From: CAZPFP01 sp964585895
Lineage (GTDB): Bacteria; Patescibacteriota; Microgenomatia; PFEM01; JAHIFH01
DNA length: 37,467 bases
Direction: 5' to 3'
Assembly: GCA_964585895.1 (NCBI GenBank)
Contig: CAZPFP010000003.1
Span: 1-37,467 of the forward strand
Shown: positions 1 to 5,756 of the stretch, in pieces
Layout: each line of letters starts with the position of its first letter
How positions within the stretch are numbered: the first letter of the stretch is position 1
Translations under genes and position numbers: made by a program
Notes under the pieces: generated by a model
What the model saw: the letters and a program-made list of their open reading frames with translations, nothing else
Database searches by the model: none
What the model was told of the DNA's origin: nothing

Positions 1-212
1 ATATTGAAATTAATGACCAAAAAGTCCTCCAATTTTTTATTCCCAAAGCGGGCACTATGCCAATGGGGGTGGGTGCCGTCGCCTTTAGAAAAGGCAGTTA
101 TATTCTTATCATTTCCACGCCTGTTAAGAACGCACCGGCAGGAGATTTGAAACAATTAGTTAACGAACCAACCCTGACTCGATTAATAGAGAGTTTTGAG
201 TGGGTTCAGTGA
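1..212 (+). CDS. Hypothetical protein, C-terminal fragment (5' truncated by window edge)
   Basis: An open frame enters from the left edge (codon phase begins at base 3) and ends at TGA 210-212, giving about 69 residues. The tail has a beta-rich stretch (KAGTMPMGVGAVAFRKGSY, then ILIISTP) followed by a helix ending FEWVQ. I do not recognise the family from this fragment. The stop lies 6 nt before the start of the DedA-type gene, so the two are probably one operon with coupled translation. The start and full length cannot be seen. Confidence 0.7.
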   Translation, partial: IEINDQKVLQFFIPKAGTMPMGVGAVAFRKGSYILIISTPVKNAPAGDLKQLVNEPTLTRLIESFEWVQ

Positions 213-218
213 AAAAAT

Positions 219-902
219 ATGCCCACTGGTGCTGAGATTATTGCTTTTTTTGAGCAGTATTACGCTGTTTACGGCTATCCCTTAGTTCTTCTTTTTTCTA
301 TTTTAGAAACGATTTTTGGTATCTCTTGGCAGCTGCCCGGGACTTTTATTGTGATTTTAGCTACTTTTTATTCTCGCCAAGGCATTCTTTTTCTTCCCTA
401 TGTTTTGGTTTTGGCAATGATCGGCTGGTTTATTGGTGATAACATTAATTATTTTCTGGGGAAACATGGTTGGTATCGTTTTTTACTTTGGGTGGGAATG
501 AAACAAGGTTTGAAAAAAGGAGAGAATTGGATGAAAAAACACGGAAATGTAGCCCTTTTTCTCGGTCATGCCATTCCCGCTTTTGCCACTTTTGTTTCCA
601 CCGCCGCTGGGGTTTTAAAAATGGATTATAAGAGGTATTTGCTTCTTATTAGTTTTTCAATAGTTTTCTGGGTAGCGGTTTGGGGACCAGTGGGTTATTT
701 CTTAGGTGACTACCGGAGAGAAGTAGAAATCGTGGTTGATTTTATTGCTTGGCCAACGGCTTTAATAATTCTTGGGTGGTTTATTTACAAAATAATTAAA
801 ATTTTTTGTCAGGGAATTAGAAAAATGAGTTTTAAGGATTGGACTTTTGTTTTTATGGGTGGATTGATCATTGTTTGGACGGCTTGGAATATTTTGCACT
901 AG
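219..902 (+). CDS. DedA / SNARE-associated (VTT domain) membrane protein
   Basis: 227 residues and strongly hydrophobic, with about five membrane segments (roughly residues 18-48, 55-78, 108-130, 138-162, 172-192) and a last one near 208-226. The VTT signature is visible: a re-entrant segment near GISWQLPGTF, GDNINYFLGKHG, and the second half GHAIPAFATFVSTAAGVL followed by a hydrophobic run ending GYFLG. DedA proteins belong to a superfamily implicated in moving polyprenyl or other phospholipids across the membrane. In many DedA members the motif before the second re-entrant helix carries arginines (RFIPxxR-like). Here those positions read H and A (GHAIPAFATF), so activity may differ. The start is the ATG six bases after the upstream stop; no Shine-Dalgarno sequence is seen, consistent with coupling. 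Confidence 0.8.
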   Translation: MPTGAEIIAFFEQYYAVYGYPLVLLFSILETIFGISWQLPGTFIVILATFYSRQGILFLPYVLVLAMIGWFIGDNINYFLGKHGWYRFLLWVGMKQGLKKGENWMKKHGNVALFLGHAIPAFATFVSTAAGVLKMDYKRYLLLISFSIVFWVAVWGPVGYFLGDYRREVEIVVDFIAWPTALIILGWFIYKIIKIFCQGIRKMSFKDWTFVFMGGLIIVWTAWNILH

Positions 903-926
903 AGTTAAGAAAAGAAACCAAAGAAT

Positions 927-1004
927 AAGCCTGTCAAAAAGAGATTACCTGGAAGAAGATGTTACTCTGAGAGTAACAATTCCAAGTTCTCTATTAACAG
1001 GCTT
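927..1004 (+). terminator. Long imperfect hairpin between convergent genes, probable terminator
   Basis: Four nested stems can be read: AAGCCTGT (927-934) with ACAGGCTT (997-1004), AGAGA (940-944) with TCTCT (988-992), TGGAA (950-954) with TTCCA (980-984), and GTTACTC-TGA-GAGTAAC at 961-977. The plus strand continues TTTTCTTTCTT, so it best suits a terminator for the DedA gene. The minus-strand small-protein gene converges on it. It is far longer and more elaborate than the simple terminators elsewhere in the window, so a processed or functional RNA element is possible. Confidence 0.55.
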
Positions 1005-1022
1005 TTCTTTCTTGCGCATATT

Positions 1023-1238
1023 CTATATGAAAGTGACAAAGAGTCCAAACATGACACCTCCTGCCATGAAGATGGCTTCACAAGCAAGAAGCCATCTTAG
1101 TGGTTTTTGGAGTATTGGTACCGCCGGAGCCGCCGGAAGGCCACTCCATGCATAGCGGTTGACTGAATACCCAATGCCCCATAAAGCCGCTCCCAATACC
1201 GCTCCAATAGTTGCTCCTACTCTCACCAAAACAGGCAT
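1023..1238 (-). CDS. Small two-span membrane protein, unknown function
   Basis: 71 residues with two hydrophobic segments: about residues 8-24 (TIGAVLGAALWGIGYSV) and 47-70 (LLACEAIFMAGGVMFGLFVT), separated by a Pro/Ala linker. No family is recognised. The gene is supported by its control signals rather than by homology: GGAGGTGAG ends a few bases before the ATG at 1238, and a near-consensus sigma-70 promoter lies at 1303-1331. It is a monocistronic unit convergent with the DedA gene. A good promoter and ribosome site in front of such a short frame argue that it is real and well expressed. Confidence 0.7.
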   Translation of the reverse strand: MPVLVRVGATIGAVLGAALWGIGYSVNRYAWSGLPAAPAVPILQKPLRWLLACEAIFMAGGVMFGLFVTFI

Positions 1239-1279
1239 TTCTCACCTCCGATTATATTTAAGGCGCAAGAATGAAAAAA

Positions 1280-1295
1280 TCTTCCTTATGGAAGA
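1280..1295 (-). promoter_or_regulatory. 5'-terminal hairpin plus U tract in the small-protein leader
   Basis: On the minus strand TCTTCC-ATAA-GGAAGA forms a 6-bp stem followed at once by six T (1274-1279). With the -10 box at 1303-1308 transcription should start near 1296, so the hairpin would be the first thing in the RNA. It is too close to the start to be a normal terminator. A stabilising 5' stem or an operator is more likely. Confidence 0.5.
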
Positions 1296-1302
1296 CAACA
1301 GT

Positions 1303-1331
1303 AGTATAACAAAGAATTTAGTAAAAGTCAA
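1303..1331 (-). promoter_or_regulatory. Sigma-70 type promoter for the 71-residue protein
   Basis: On the minus strand: -35 TTGACT (1326-1331), 17-nt spacer, -10 TATACT (1303-1308). Predicted start is near 1296, about 60 nt before the ATG. Confidence 0.75.
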
Positions 1332-1346
1332 TATTATGGGATTTTT

Positions 1347-1764
1347 GGAGGAGAGTCGTGGGGATTGAGAGAGAGGGTGATTTCCCTGTCAGGGTTCTCC
1401 AAGCCAAGCAAGCTGCGCTGACAGAACAAGGATTCACACCCAAACTCTCCCAACCCCGTAAAGGAGAAAAAAGACCCAGTAGGAAAGACATCGGAAAAGA
1501 CTCAACCGAGCTTTCCTGACTAGGCAACCAAGAAAAAAACCAGAATTCCAGTTGTACCTTCTACTATCCTCTATCCTCGTCTTCCGTTAATTATCAAGAA
1601 GTGCGCCCGTTTTCCAGATCTATGGGTTTTTGGGTGCCATGGTAACGGGGTGGGACGAGGCGGCCAGTAATGCTTGGGGATATTAAAGTCATCAAGGACC
1701 ATTGCCAATTGTAGGAGGCAAAGGAGCCGACGTTGTTTTGGATTCATTATTGCTGACTTTCTCC
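1347..1764 (+). ncRNA. Candidate structured RNA of about 420 nt, family unassigned
   Basis: No convincing coding frame is present. Pairing is dense. The ends close on each other: GGAG plus AGAGTC (1347-1357, one bulged G) with GACTTT plus CTCC (1755-1764), followed by TTTTTTCGTTTTTT. Inside, stem A runs GGGG/TTG/GAGAG (1360-1373) with CTCTC/CAA/CCCC (1445-1457), then GGGTG with CACCC and CTGTCAG (1386-1392) with CTGACAG (1418-1424). Stem B is AGGAAAG (1481-1487) with CTTTCCT (1511-1517), capped by TCGG/CCGA. Stem C is CCTCGTC (1575-1581) with GACGAGG (1654-1660), enclosing CCCGTT/AACGGG. The closing stem and T tract favour the plus strand; some mismatches in A and B would be wobble pairs on the minus strand. 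A weak -10 (TATTAT, 1332-1337) lies upstream. I found no RNase P, tmRNA or SRP core motif that fits. Confidence 0.45.
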
Positions 1765-1843
1765 TTTTTTCGTTTTTTCTGCAACCGATTCAAAGAGCGA
1801 CTCTTTATAGTTGCGGAAATAATTGTAACATATATCTTCGCCC

Positions 1844-1872
1844 TTGACAAATCTGTTATTAGCCTTTAGAAT
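1844..1872 (+). promoter_or_regulatory. Sigma-70 type promoter of groES-groEL
   Basis: -35 TTGACA (1844-1849), 17-nt spacer, -10 TAGAAT (1867-1872), predicting a start near 1879. A second -10-like TATTCT (1911-1916) ends five bases before the groES ATG but has no well-spaced -35. No canonical CIRCE (HrcA) operator is seen. Confidence 0.75.
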
Positions 1873-1875
1873 AGC

Positions 1876-1899
1876 AATCGTCGCTTGAAAGTGACAATT
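1876..1899 (+). promoter_or_regulatory. Hairpin or palindrome at the groES transcription start, followed by U8
   Basis: GTCGCTT (1880-1886), loop GA, AAGTGAC (1889-1895) pair fully with one G-U, flanked by AAT/ATT and followed by eight T (1898-1905). It begins at the predicted +1. It could be a 5' stabilising stem, a repressor operator in the position where CIRCE elements often sit, or an attenuator. The sequence is unlike CIRCE. Confidence 0.5.
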
Positions 1900-1921
1900 T
1901 TTTTTGATAGTATTCTATTGT

Positions 1922-2245
1922 ATGGCAAGACCAAAGAAGAAAACGACTGCTCCTAAACTTAAACCAACGGCTGGTTATGCCTTGATTGAACCGGTAGAAG
2001 CGGAAAAAAGAACCGCCGCCGGGATTGTTCTTCCGGATACTCATGATGAAAAATCTCAACGAGGTAAAGTGATTGCCATTGGTGCTCCCCAGACAACTGA
2101 CTCTGGCAAATTGATTAAACCCGAATTCAAAGTCGGGCAGACGGTGATTTATAAAAAGTGGGGTGGCGATGAAGTCAAGCTCGGCCTTTCCGGCAAAGAA
2201 TTGATTTTTGTTAAATTTGAAGACGTTTTAGCAATTGTAGGATAA
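1922..2245 (+). CDS. groES: Co-chaperonin GroES (Hsp10)
   Basis: 107 residues. The lid subunit that caps the GroEL cavity during ATP-driven folding in the cytoplasm. The usual core is clear: GYALIEPVEAEKRTAAGIVLPDTHDEKSQRGKV (here described as residues 17-49), with the mobile-loop region between GIVLP and the GKV strand, then VGQTVIYKKWGGDEVKL and the closing KELIFVKFEDVLAIVG. The N terminus has an unusual basic lead of about 16 residues (ARPKKKTTAPKLKPTA) before the strand where most GroES proteins start, so it is slightly longer than the usual 95 or so. An earlier in-frame ATG at 1904 lies inside the U tract and is less likely. groEL follows 41 nt downstream. Confidence 0.95.
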   Translation: MARPKKKTTAPKLKPTAGYALIEPVEAEKRTAAGIVLPDTHDEKSQRGKVIAIGAPQTTDSGKLIKPEFKVGQTVIYKKWGGDEVKLGLSGKELIFVKFEDVLAIVG

Positions 2246-2286
2246 GTCGAAGGAACTTGTCCTGAGCGACTGAAAGGAGTCGAAGG
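2246..2286 (+). repeat. REP-like palindromic repeat filling the groES-groEL gap
   Basis: The entire 41-nt spacer is one element: GTCGAAGG, then TTGTCCTGAGC, then GGAGTCGAAGG. Elements containing this CTTCGAC...CTCAGGACAAG theme recur in intergenic regions of many bacterial genomes (recalled, not searched). It runs exactly from the groES stop to the groEL ATG and supplies the groEL ribosome site: AGGAG at 2275-2279, seven bases before the ATG. Confidence 0.6.
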
Positions 2287-3912
2287 ATGGCCAAACAACT
2301 CAAATACGCTGCCGAAGCAAGAGAAAAACTGAAAAAGGGTGTTGATGCGGTGGCTAAAGCCGTGGGAACTACTCTTGGGCCCAAAGGTAGAAATATTGCC
2401 CTGGACAAGAAATGGGGTGCCCCTTCAGTCGTTCATGATGGAGTTTCCGTGGCTAAGGAAATTGAGCTCGAAGATCCGTTTGAGAACATGGGAGCCCAAT
2501 TAATTAAGGAAGCGGCGGAAAAAACCAATGATATTACCGGCGACGGGACAACGACGGCGACGATTCTTGCCCAGGCAATTGTTGGTGAGGGCATTAAAAA
2601 TATTACCGCTGGCGCCAATCCGATGATTTTAAATAAAGGGATTGAAAAAGCGGCTGAACAGGCGGTTAGACTGATTGAAAAACAAGCCCAGCCAGTAAGA
2701 GATAATAGCGAAAAAATTGTTCAAGTAGCGATGATTTCCGCTCAAAATCAAGAAATTGGCGAAAAAATTACCGAGGCTTTGAGAAAAGTTGGCCCTAATG
2801 GAGTGGTGACTGTTGAAGAAGGAAAGGGTTTAGAGTTGGTGATTGACTACAAAGAAGGAATGGAATTTGATAAAGGCTATACTTCTGCCTATTTTGTTAC
2901 CAATCCAGATACAATGGAAGCCACGATCGAGAATCCCTACATCCTTTTAACGGACAAGAAAATCTCTTCGCTTCAAGAGCTTTTGCCTTTTTTGGAAAAT
3001 CTGGTCAAAACTTCCAAGAATTTAGTCATTATTGCTGATGAGATTGATGGTGAAGCCCTGGCGACTTTGGTGGTTAATAAACTACGGGGGACTTTTAATG
3101 TTTTGGTAGTTGAAGCCCCTGGTTTTGGTGACCGGAGGAAAGAAATGCTTGAAGATATAGCTATTTTGACTAGCGGAACGGTTATTTCTGAGGATGTGGG
3201 AAGGAAACTTGAGGAAGTTACGGTTGAAGACTTAGGCCAAGCCGATCGAGTAACTGGCGACAAAGACAATACCGTCATTGTTGGGGGTAAAGGGGACAAA
3301 AGAGCGATTGAGGGACGAATTAAACAAATCAGGACCGAATTAGACCGGACCACTTCGGAATTTGATAAGGAAAAATTGGAAGAGAGACTGGCTAAGTTAA
3401 CTGGTGGGGTGGCGGTGATTGAAGTTGGCGCCGCTTCAGAAACAGAGATGAAAGAGAAACAGGAAAGAGTAAAAGACGCCGTGGCCGCCACTAAAGCGGC
3501 CATTGAGGAAGGGATTATTCCTGGGGGCGGGGTAATTTTACTGGCAGCGGCAAAAGCGATCAAAACTGAAGGATTAAAAGGCGATGAATTAACTGGCGCC
3601 GAGATTGTTAGAAAAGCCTTAGAGTCACCCACAAGATTGTTGGCAGAAAATGCTGGCGCCGATGGCGGCGTGGTTGTCGCCAATGTTAAAAAGAAAGGCA
3701 AAGGCATTGGTTTTAATGTTTTGACCGGTGAATATGTAAATATGATTAAAGCCGGGATTATCGATCCAGTTAAAGTCACCAGAACCGCTCTTCAAAACGC
3801 TGTTTCCGTAGCCACGATGATTTTGACTACCGAAGGATTAGTGACAGATGTACCGGAAAAAGAAGAAAAATTACCAGCCATGCCTCAGGGTGGGGGCGGA
3901 ATGGGAATGTAA
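2287..3912 (+). CDS. groEL: Chaperonin GroEL (Hsp60)
   Basis: 541 residues, full length for the family. Forms the double-ring ATP-dependent folding chamber with GroES. Diagnostic segments: TTLGPKGRNIALDKKWG near residue 30 (nucleotide binding), the GDGTTTATILAQAI motif near residue 86, the EGMEFDKGY apical segment near residue 190, the GFGDRRKEMLEDIAILTSG region near 280, GGVAVIEVGAASETEMKEK near 375, EEGIIPGGGVILL near 407, and a C-terminal GGGGMGM tail typical of GroEL. It lies downstream of groES in the usual order, and the REP-like spacer provides its ribosome site. A short gene follows two bases after the stop. Confidence 0.97.
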   Translation: MAKQLKYAAEAREKLKKGVDAVAKAVGTTLGPKGRNIALDKKWGAPSVVHDGVSVAKEIELEDPFENMGAQLIKEAAEKTNDITGDGTTTATILAQAIVGEGIKNITAGANPMILNKGIEKAAEQAVRLIEKQAQPVRDNSEKIVQVAMISAQNQEIGEKITEALRKVGPNGVVTVEEGKGLELVIDYKEGMEFDKGYTSAYFVTNPDTMEATIENPYILLTDKKISSLQELLPFLENLVKTSKNLVIIADEIDGEALATLVVNKLRGTFNVLVVEAPGFGDRRKEMLEDIAILTSGTVISEDVGRKLEEVTVEDLGQADRVTGDKDNTVIVGGKGDKRAIEGRIKQIRTELDRTTSEFDKEKLEERLAKLTGGVAVIEVGAASETEMKEKQERVKDAVAATKAAIEEGIIPGGGVILLAAAKAIKTEGLKGDELTGAEIVRKALESPTRLLAENAGADGGVVVANVKKKGKGIGFNVLTGEYVNMIKAGIIDPVKVTRTALQNAVSVATMILTTEGLVTDVPEKEEKLPAMPQGGGGMGM

Positions 3913-3914
3913 AG

Positions 3915-4088
3915 ATGTCATTTGGACCTGAGAATACATTAGCATTGCTAAACATTAGAAATGCGACTAAAGCGGCAAGAAAAGTTGAGAAAGAGCCAGA
4001 AGAGTCAGAAAGTGAAAAAATAGGCGGAGAAAAACAGGCTGGAGCACTGTCTCCAGAAGAAGATTCTGGCTCGGGAGAAGGAAAGTAA
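3915..4088 (+). CDS. Small acidic/basic protein downstream of groEL, unknown
   Basis: 57 residues starting two bases after the groEL stop and ending before the operon terminator. The N-terminal third is a possible amphipathic helix (ENTLALLNIRNATKAARKV); the rest is low-complexity and rich in Glu, Ser, Gly and Lys, ending DSGSGEGK. No signal peptide, membrane segment or known domain is seen. Translation would depend on termination-reinitiation from groEL because there is no separate Shine-Dalgarno site. It is supported by its tight position inside the transcription unit and by an uninterrupted frame, not by homology; chance is not excluded. Confidence 0.5.
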   Translation: MSFGPENTLALLNIRNATKAARKVEKEPEESESEKIGGEKQAGALSPEEDSGSGEGK

Positions 4089-4116
4089 GAAAAACCGAGA
4101 TTGGTGATTGAAATTG

Positions 4117-4136
4117 ACCCGCGCAAGCGGGTTTTT
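4117..4136 (+). terminator. Intrinsic terminator of the groES-groEL operon
   Basis: ACCCGC (4117-4122), loop GCAA, GCGGGT (4127-4132), then a run of T to 4136. A GNRA-type tetraloop and a G/C-rich 6-bp stem make this a strong terminator. Confidence 0.85.
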
Positions 4137-4159
4137 ATGTTACAATGAGGTAGAAAAGT

Positions 4160-4717
4160 ATGCCTGAAGAAACAAAAGAAACTGGAGAACAAGAATCACG
4201 AGCAATTAGTTCTTTCGGGGAAATTACTGTTACAAAAGATAAAGACTCTCAGGGTATCAACCAGAAACTATCCAAATTAGCAGAAGGCTATGGTCTTCAG
4301 GATATGCGTGATGTTGTAGCTAGTGTATTGAAATTAGGAGAGAACACGGAATTAAAAGAAGTGATTGGACCTGGGGGGCAGAGAGCTTTTAGGCCTCAAC
4401 TAAATATTAAAGTATCCCTAGGTAATGTGAACGAGATGAGTAAGCAACTTACGGCAGGAATGATACTCTGTTGGGCTTTGTTTAATAATGATAATTTTCA
4501 GGTTCATTGGCAAAGCAGATTTGAACAAGAAGGAATATTTGGACCAACATGGGAACATGGTCACTATGTTTTTAGAAGGGGAACAACTCCACAAGGAACA
4601 TATATGGAGATGATGAATATTTATTCCGACAAGCTTGACCAAGTTCAAAAGTGGCATCAGTTACAAATATTAAAAATAAGTAATCTTTTAGATAAGCTGG
4701 GTAAGGGTAAAAAGTAA
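4160..4717 (+). CDS. Hypothetical protein, 185 residues
   Basis: Soluble-looking protein with no membrane segment and no recognised domain. The N-terminal 30 residues are polar and probably disordered. A middle section (GYGLQDMRDVVASVLKLGEN) looks helical, followed by an aromatic-rich region (LFNNDNFQVHWQSRF, TWEHGHYVFRRG) that may be a beta core, and a C-terminal helix (KWHQLQILKISNLLDKLGKGKK). GAGG lies nine bases before the ATG. An extended -10-like TGTTACAAT ends at 4146; that would place the RNA start downstream of GAGG, so either readthrough from groEL or a nearly leaderless mRNA is possible. It sits between a terminator and a membrane-protein gene. Confidence 0.7.
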   Translation: MPEETKETGEQESRAISSFGEITVTKDKDSQGINQKLSKLAEGYGLQDMRDVVASVLKLGENTELKEVIGPGGQRAFRPQLNIKVSLGNVNEMSKQLTAGMILCWALFNNDNFQVHWQSRFEQEGIFGPTWEHGHYVFRRGTTPQGTYMEMMNIYSDKLDQVQKWHQLQILKISNLLDKLGKGKK

Positions 4718-4756
4718 TTTAATCGCATAACTTCAAATTCAATATTAGTTAATCTG

Positions 4757-5410
4757 ATGAAGCCCAGAAAAAAAGCGATTTTATTGGTGGCTGGGGTGCT
4801 TTTAATTATCTTTGCCCTTTATTATATCCAAAAAAACATCATTAGCATTGACATTGAGGAAATCAAAGCTTTTGTCAATTCTTTTGGTATTTTGGGACCG
4901 CTAGTTCTGATAGCCTTAATTACTTTAACCATTATTATTTCCCCTTTAGCTTCATTACCTTTTTGGTTTGCCAGTTTAGCCCTTTTTGGTTACTGGCAGA
5001 CTTGTTTTTATATTCTCGTTAGTCACGGCGCTGGGTCAGCAATTGACTTTCTCATTGCCCAACGTTGGGGGCGACCGGTGGTAGCTAAATTAGTGGGTAA
5101 AAAAGGAATTGACAAAATAGATAATATTACCGAGATTATTGGTTTGAAAATGCTTTTTATTGCCAGATTGATTGGTGGCGCTTCAGCTGATTATGTTTCT
5201 TATGCCGCTGGCCTAACTTCAATGGAATTTAAACCTTATCTCATCATTAGTGTTTTTGTGGCCATCCCCATGATTTTCCTTAATGTTTATCTCCTTGACA
5301 AAATTTTAACTCTTAATCCCTTTTTCATCGCTGTTTTAGCTCCAATAGGCTATGTCTTAGCCTTGGTTTTTCCCTTAGTAGTTTACAAATGGCCTAAGAA
5401 GAAGAAATAG
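4757..5410 (+). CDS. TVP38/TMEM64-like (VTT domain) membrane protein
   Basis: 217 residues. An N-terminal membrane anchor (about residues 8-26) is followed by the VTT core: FGILGPLVLIALITLTIIISPL (re-entrant region), PFWFASLALFGYWQTCFYILVSHGAGSAIDFLIAQRWGR, and the second half MLFIARLIGGASADYVSYAAGLTSM with a final pair of hydrophobic segments and a basic tail KWPKKKK. These superfamily members are integral membrane proteins, probably lipid transporters or scramblases; the exact substrate is unknown. It is the second DedA-superfamily protein in the first 5.5 kb, but the two are divergent in sequence. No clear ribosome site precedes the ATG. Confidence 0.75.
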   Translation: MKPRKKAILLVAGVLLIIFALYYIQKNIISIDIEEIKAFVNSFGILGPLVLIALITLTIIISPLASLPFWFASLALFGYWQTCFYILVSHGAGSAIDFLIAQRWGRPVVAKLVGKKGIDKIDNITEIIGLKMLFIARLIGGASADYVSYAAGLTSMEFKPYLIISVFVAIPMIFLNVYLLDKILTLNPFFIAVLAPIGYVLALVFPLVVYKWPKKKK

Positions 5411-5420
5411 AGTTTTAGGC

Positions 5421-5719
5421 AAAAAAAACAGGGGGCGGGCCAAAGAAGAGTGACGCTCGATCAGAGCAAATAGCGTTTCATTCTTTGGCCTCTCTCGAGA
5501 AACAAACCGAAGTTTGGTTCTCTTAAGCCCCCAGTTTTGTCCCAGTAGTGAGACGGTCTGGGACTGCCGCCGAACGGGTCGAGATTAGGCTAAGGTTTTT
5601 CTGCCTTGCTTAACCATCGACACCTCCTTTTCGGCCTTGTGGCCGAAATATTTGAAAAGCTCATCGCTTCCAGCGACGAGCATTTCATCCCAAAGTACAG
5701 CTCATCATTGAGCAATTGT
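5421..5719 (-). ncRNA. Candidate non-coding RNA of about 300 nt with own promoter and terminator
   Basis: Read on the minus strand, a consensus promoter (5725-5752) predicts a start near 5719. In order the RNA holds: hairpin GCTCA-ATGA-TGAGC; a 10-bp stem GCTCGTCGCT/AGCGATGAGC with loop GGA; an 8-bp stem TTTCGGCC-ACAA-GGCCGAAA; AGGAGG followed by a ten-codon frame that can itself fold (GGTTAAG/CTTAGCC inside GGTGTCGA/TCGACCC); hairpin GTCCCAG/CTGGGAC; and a closed multibranch: GGGGGC (5527-5532) with GCCCCC (5431-5436), enclosing GAGAA/CAAAC-TTCG-GTTTG/TTCTC and a perfect 10-bp stem GGCCAAAGAA/TTCTTTGGCC. It ends in eight T (5421-5428). It has no CCA-ending tRNA-like domain (not tmRNA) and no RNase P, 6S or SRP core I can recognise. 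A housekeeping-level or regulatory RNA is likely; the family is unassigned. Confidence 0.7.
5585..5617 (-). CDS. Ten-codon ORF with strong Shine-Dalgarno inside the candidate RNA
   Basis: AGGAGG (5623-5628) is spaced five bases before ATG 5617-5615. The frame reads MVKQGRKTLA and stops at TAA 5587-5585. The start and coding bases lie within a stem (GGTTAAG with CTTAGCC), and the preceding 8-bp hairpin abuts the ribosome site. It could be a real micro-peptide, a leader peptide that senses translation, or a chance AUG after an anti-SD-pairing sequence. There is no downstream gene in the transcript for a leader to control. Confidence 0.35.
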   Translation of the reverse strand: MVKQGRKTLA

Positions 5720-5724
5720 CCTAT

Positions 5725-5752
5725 ATTATAGCACAAGCTATCTATTTGTCAA
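5725..5752 (-). promoter_or_regulatory. Consensus sigma-70 promoter of the candidate RNA
   Basis: Minus strand: -35 TTGACA (5747-5752), 16-nt spacer, -10 TATAAT (5725-5730), with an extended TGC just upstream of the -10. Both hexamers match consensus exactly, the strongest promoter in the window. Confidence 0.85.
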
Positions 5753-5756
5753 GTTA

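Noticed and set aside
871..1155. 94-codon plus-strand ORF after the DedA gene
   Set aside because: Runs through the nested hairpin and is antisense to the small membrane protein, which has far better signals.
1318..1527. Minus-strand 69-codon ORF through the structured region
   Set aside because: No ribosome site, covers strong hairpins and the promoter of another gene, and has no recognisable protein character.
1632..1648. Similarity of GGTGCCATGGTAACG to a segment of E. coli RNase P RNA
   Set aside because: The universally conserved RNase P elements (GAGGAAAGTC upstream and ACAGAA near the 3' end) are not found in the right places, so one short match is probably chance.
2973..3779. 268-codon ORF antisense to groEL
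   Set aside because: A shadow of the groEL frame with low-complexity Ser/Thr/Ala composition and no ribosome site.
4114..4146. Promoter TTGACC ... TACAAT for the 185-residue gene
   Set aside because: The spacer would be 21 nt and includes the groE terminator hairpin; the -10 alone is also too close to the GAGG ribosome site. Kept only as a remark.
5421..5719. Candidate RNA read as tmRNA because of its short ORF
   Set aside because: No tRNA-like acceptor or T arm, no 3' CCA, and the ORF has a normal SD and AUG, unlike a tmRNA tag frame.
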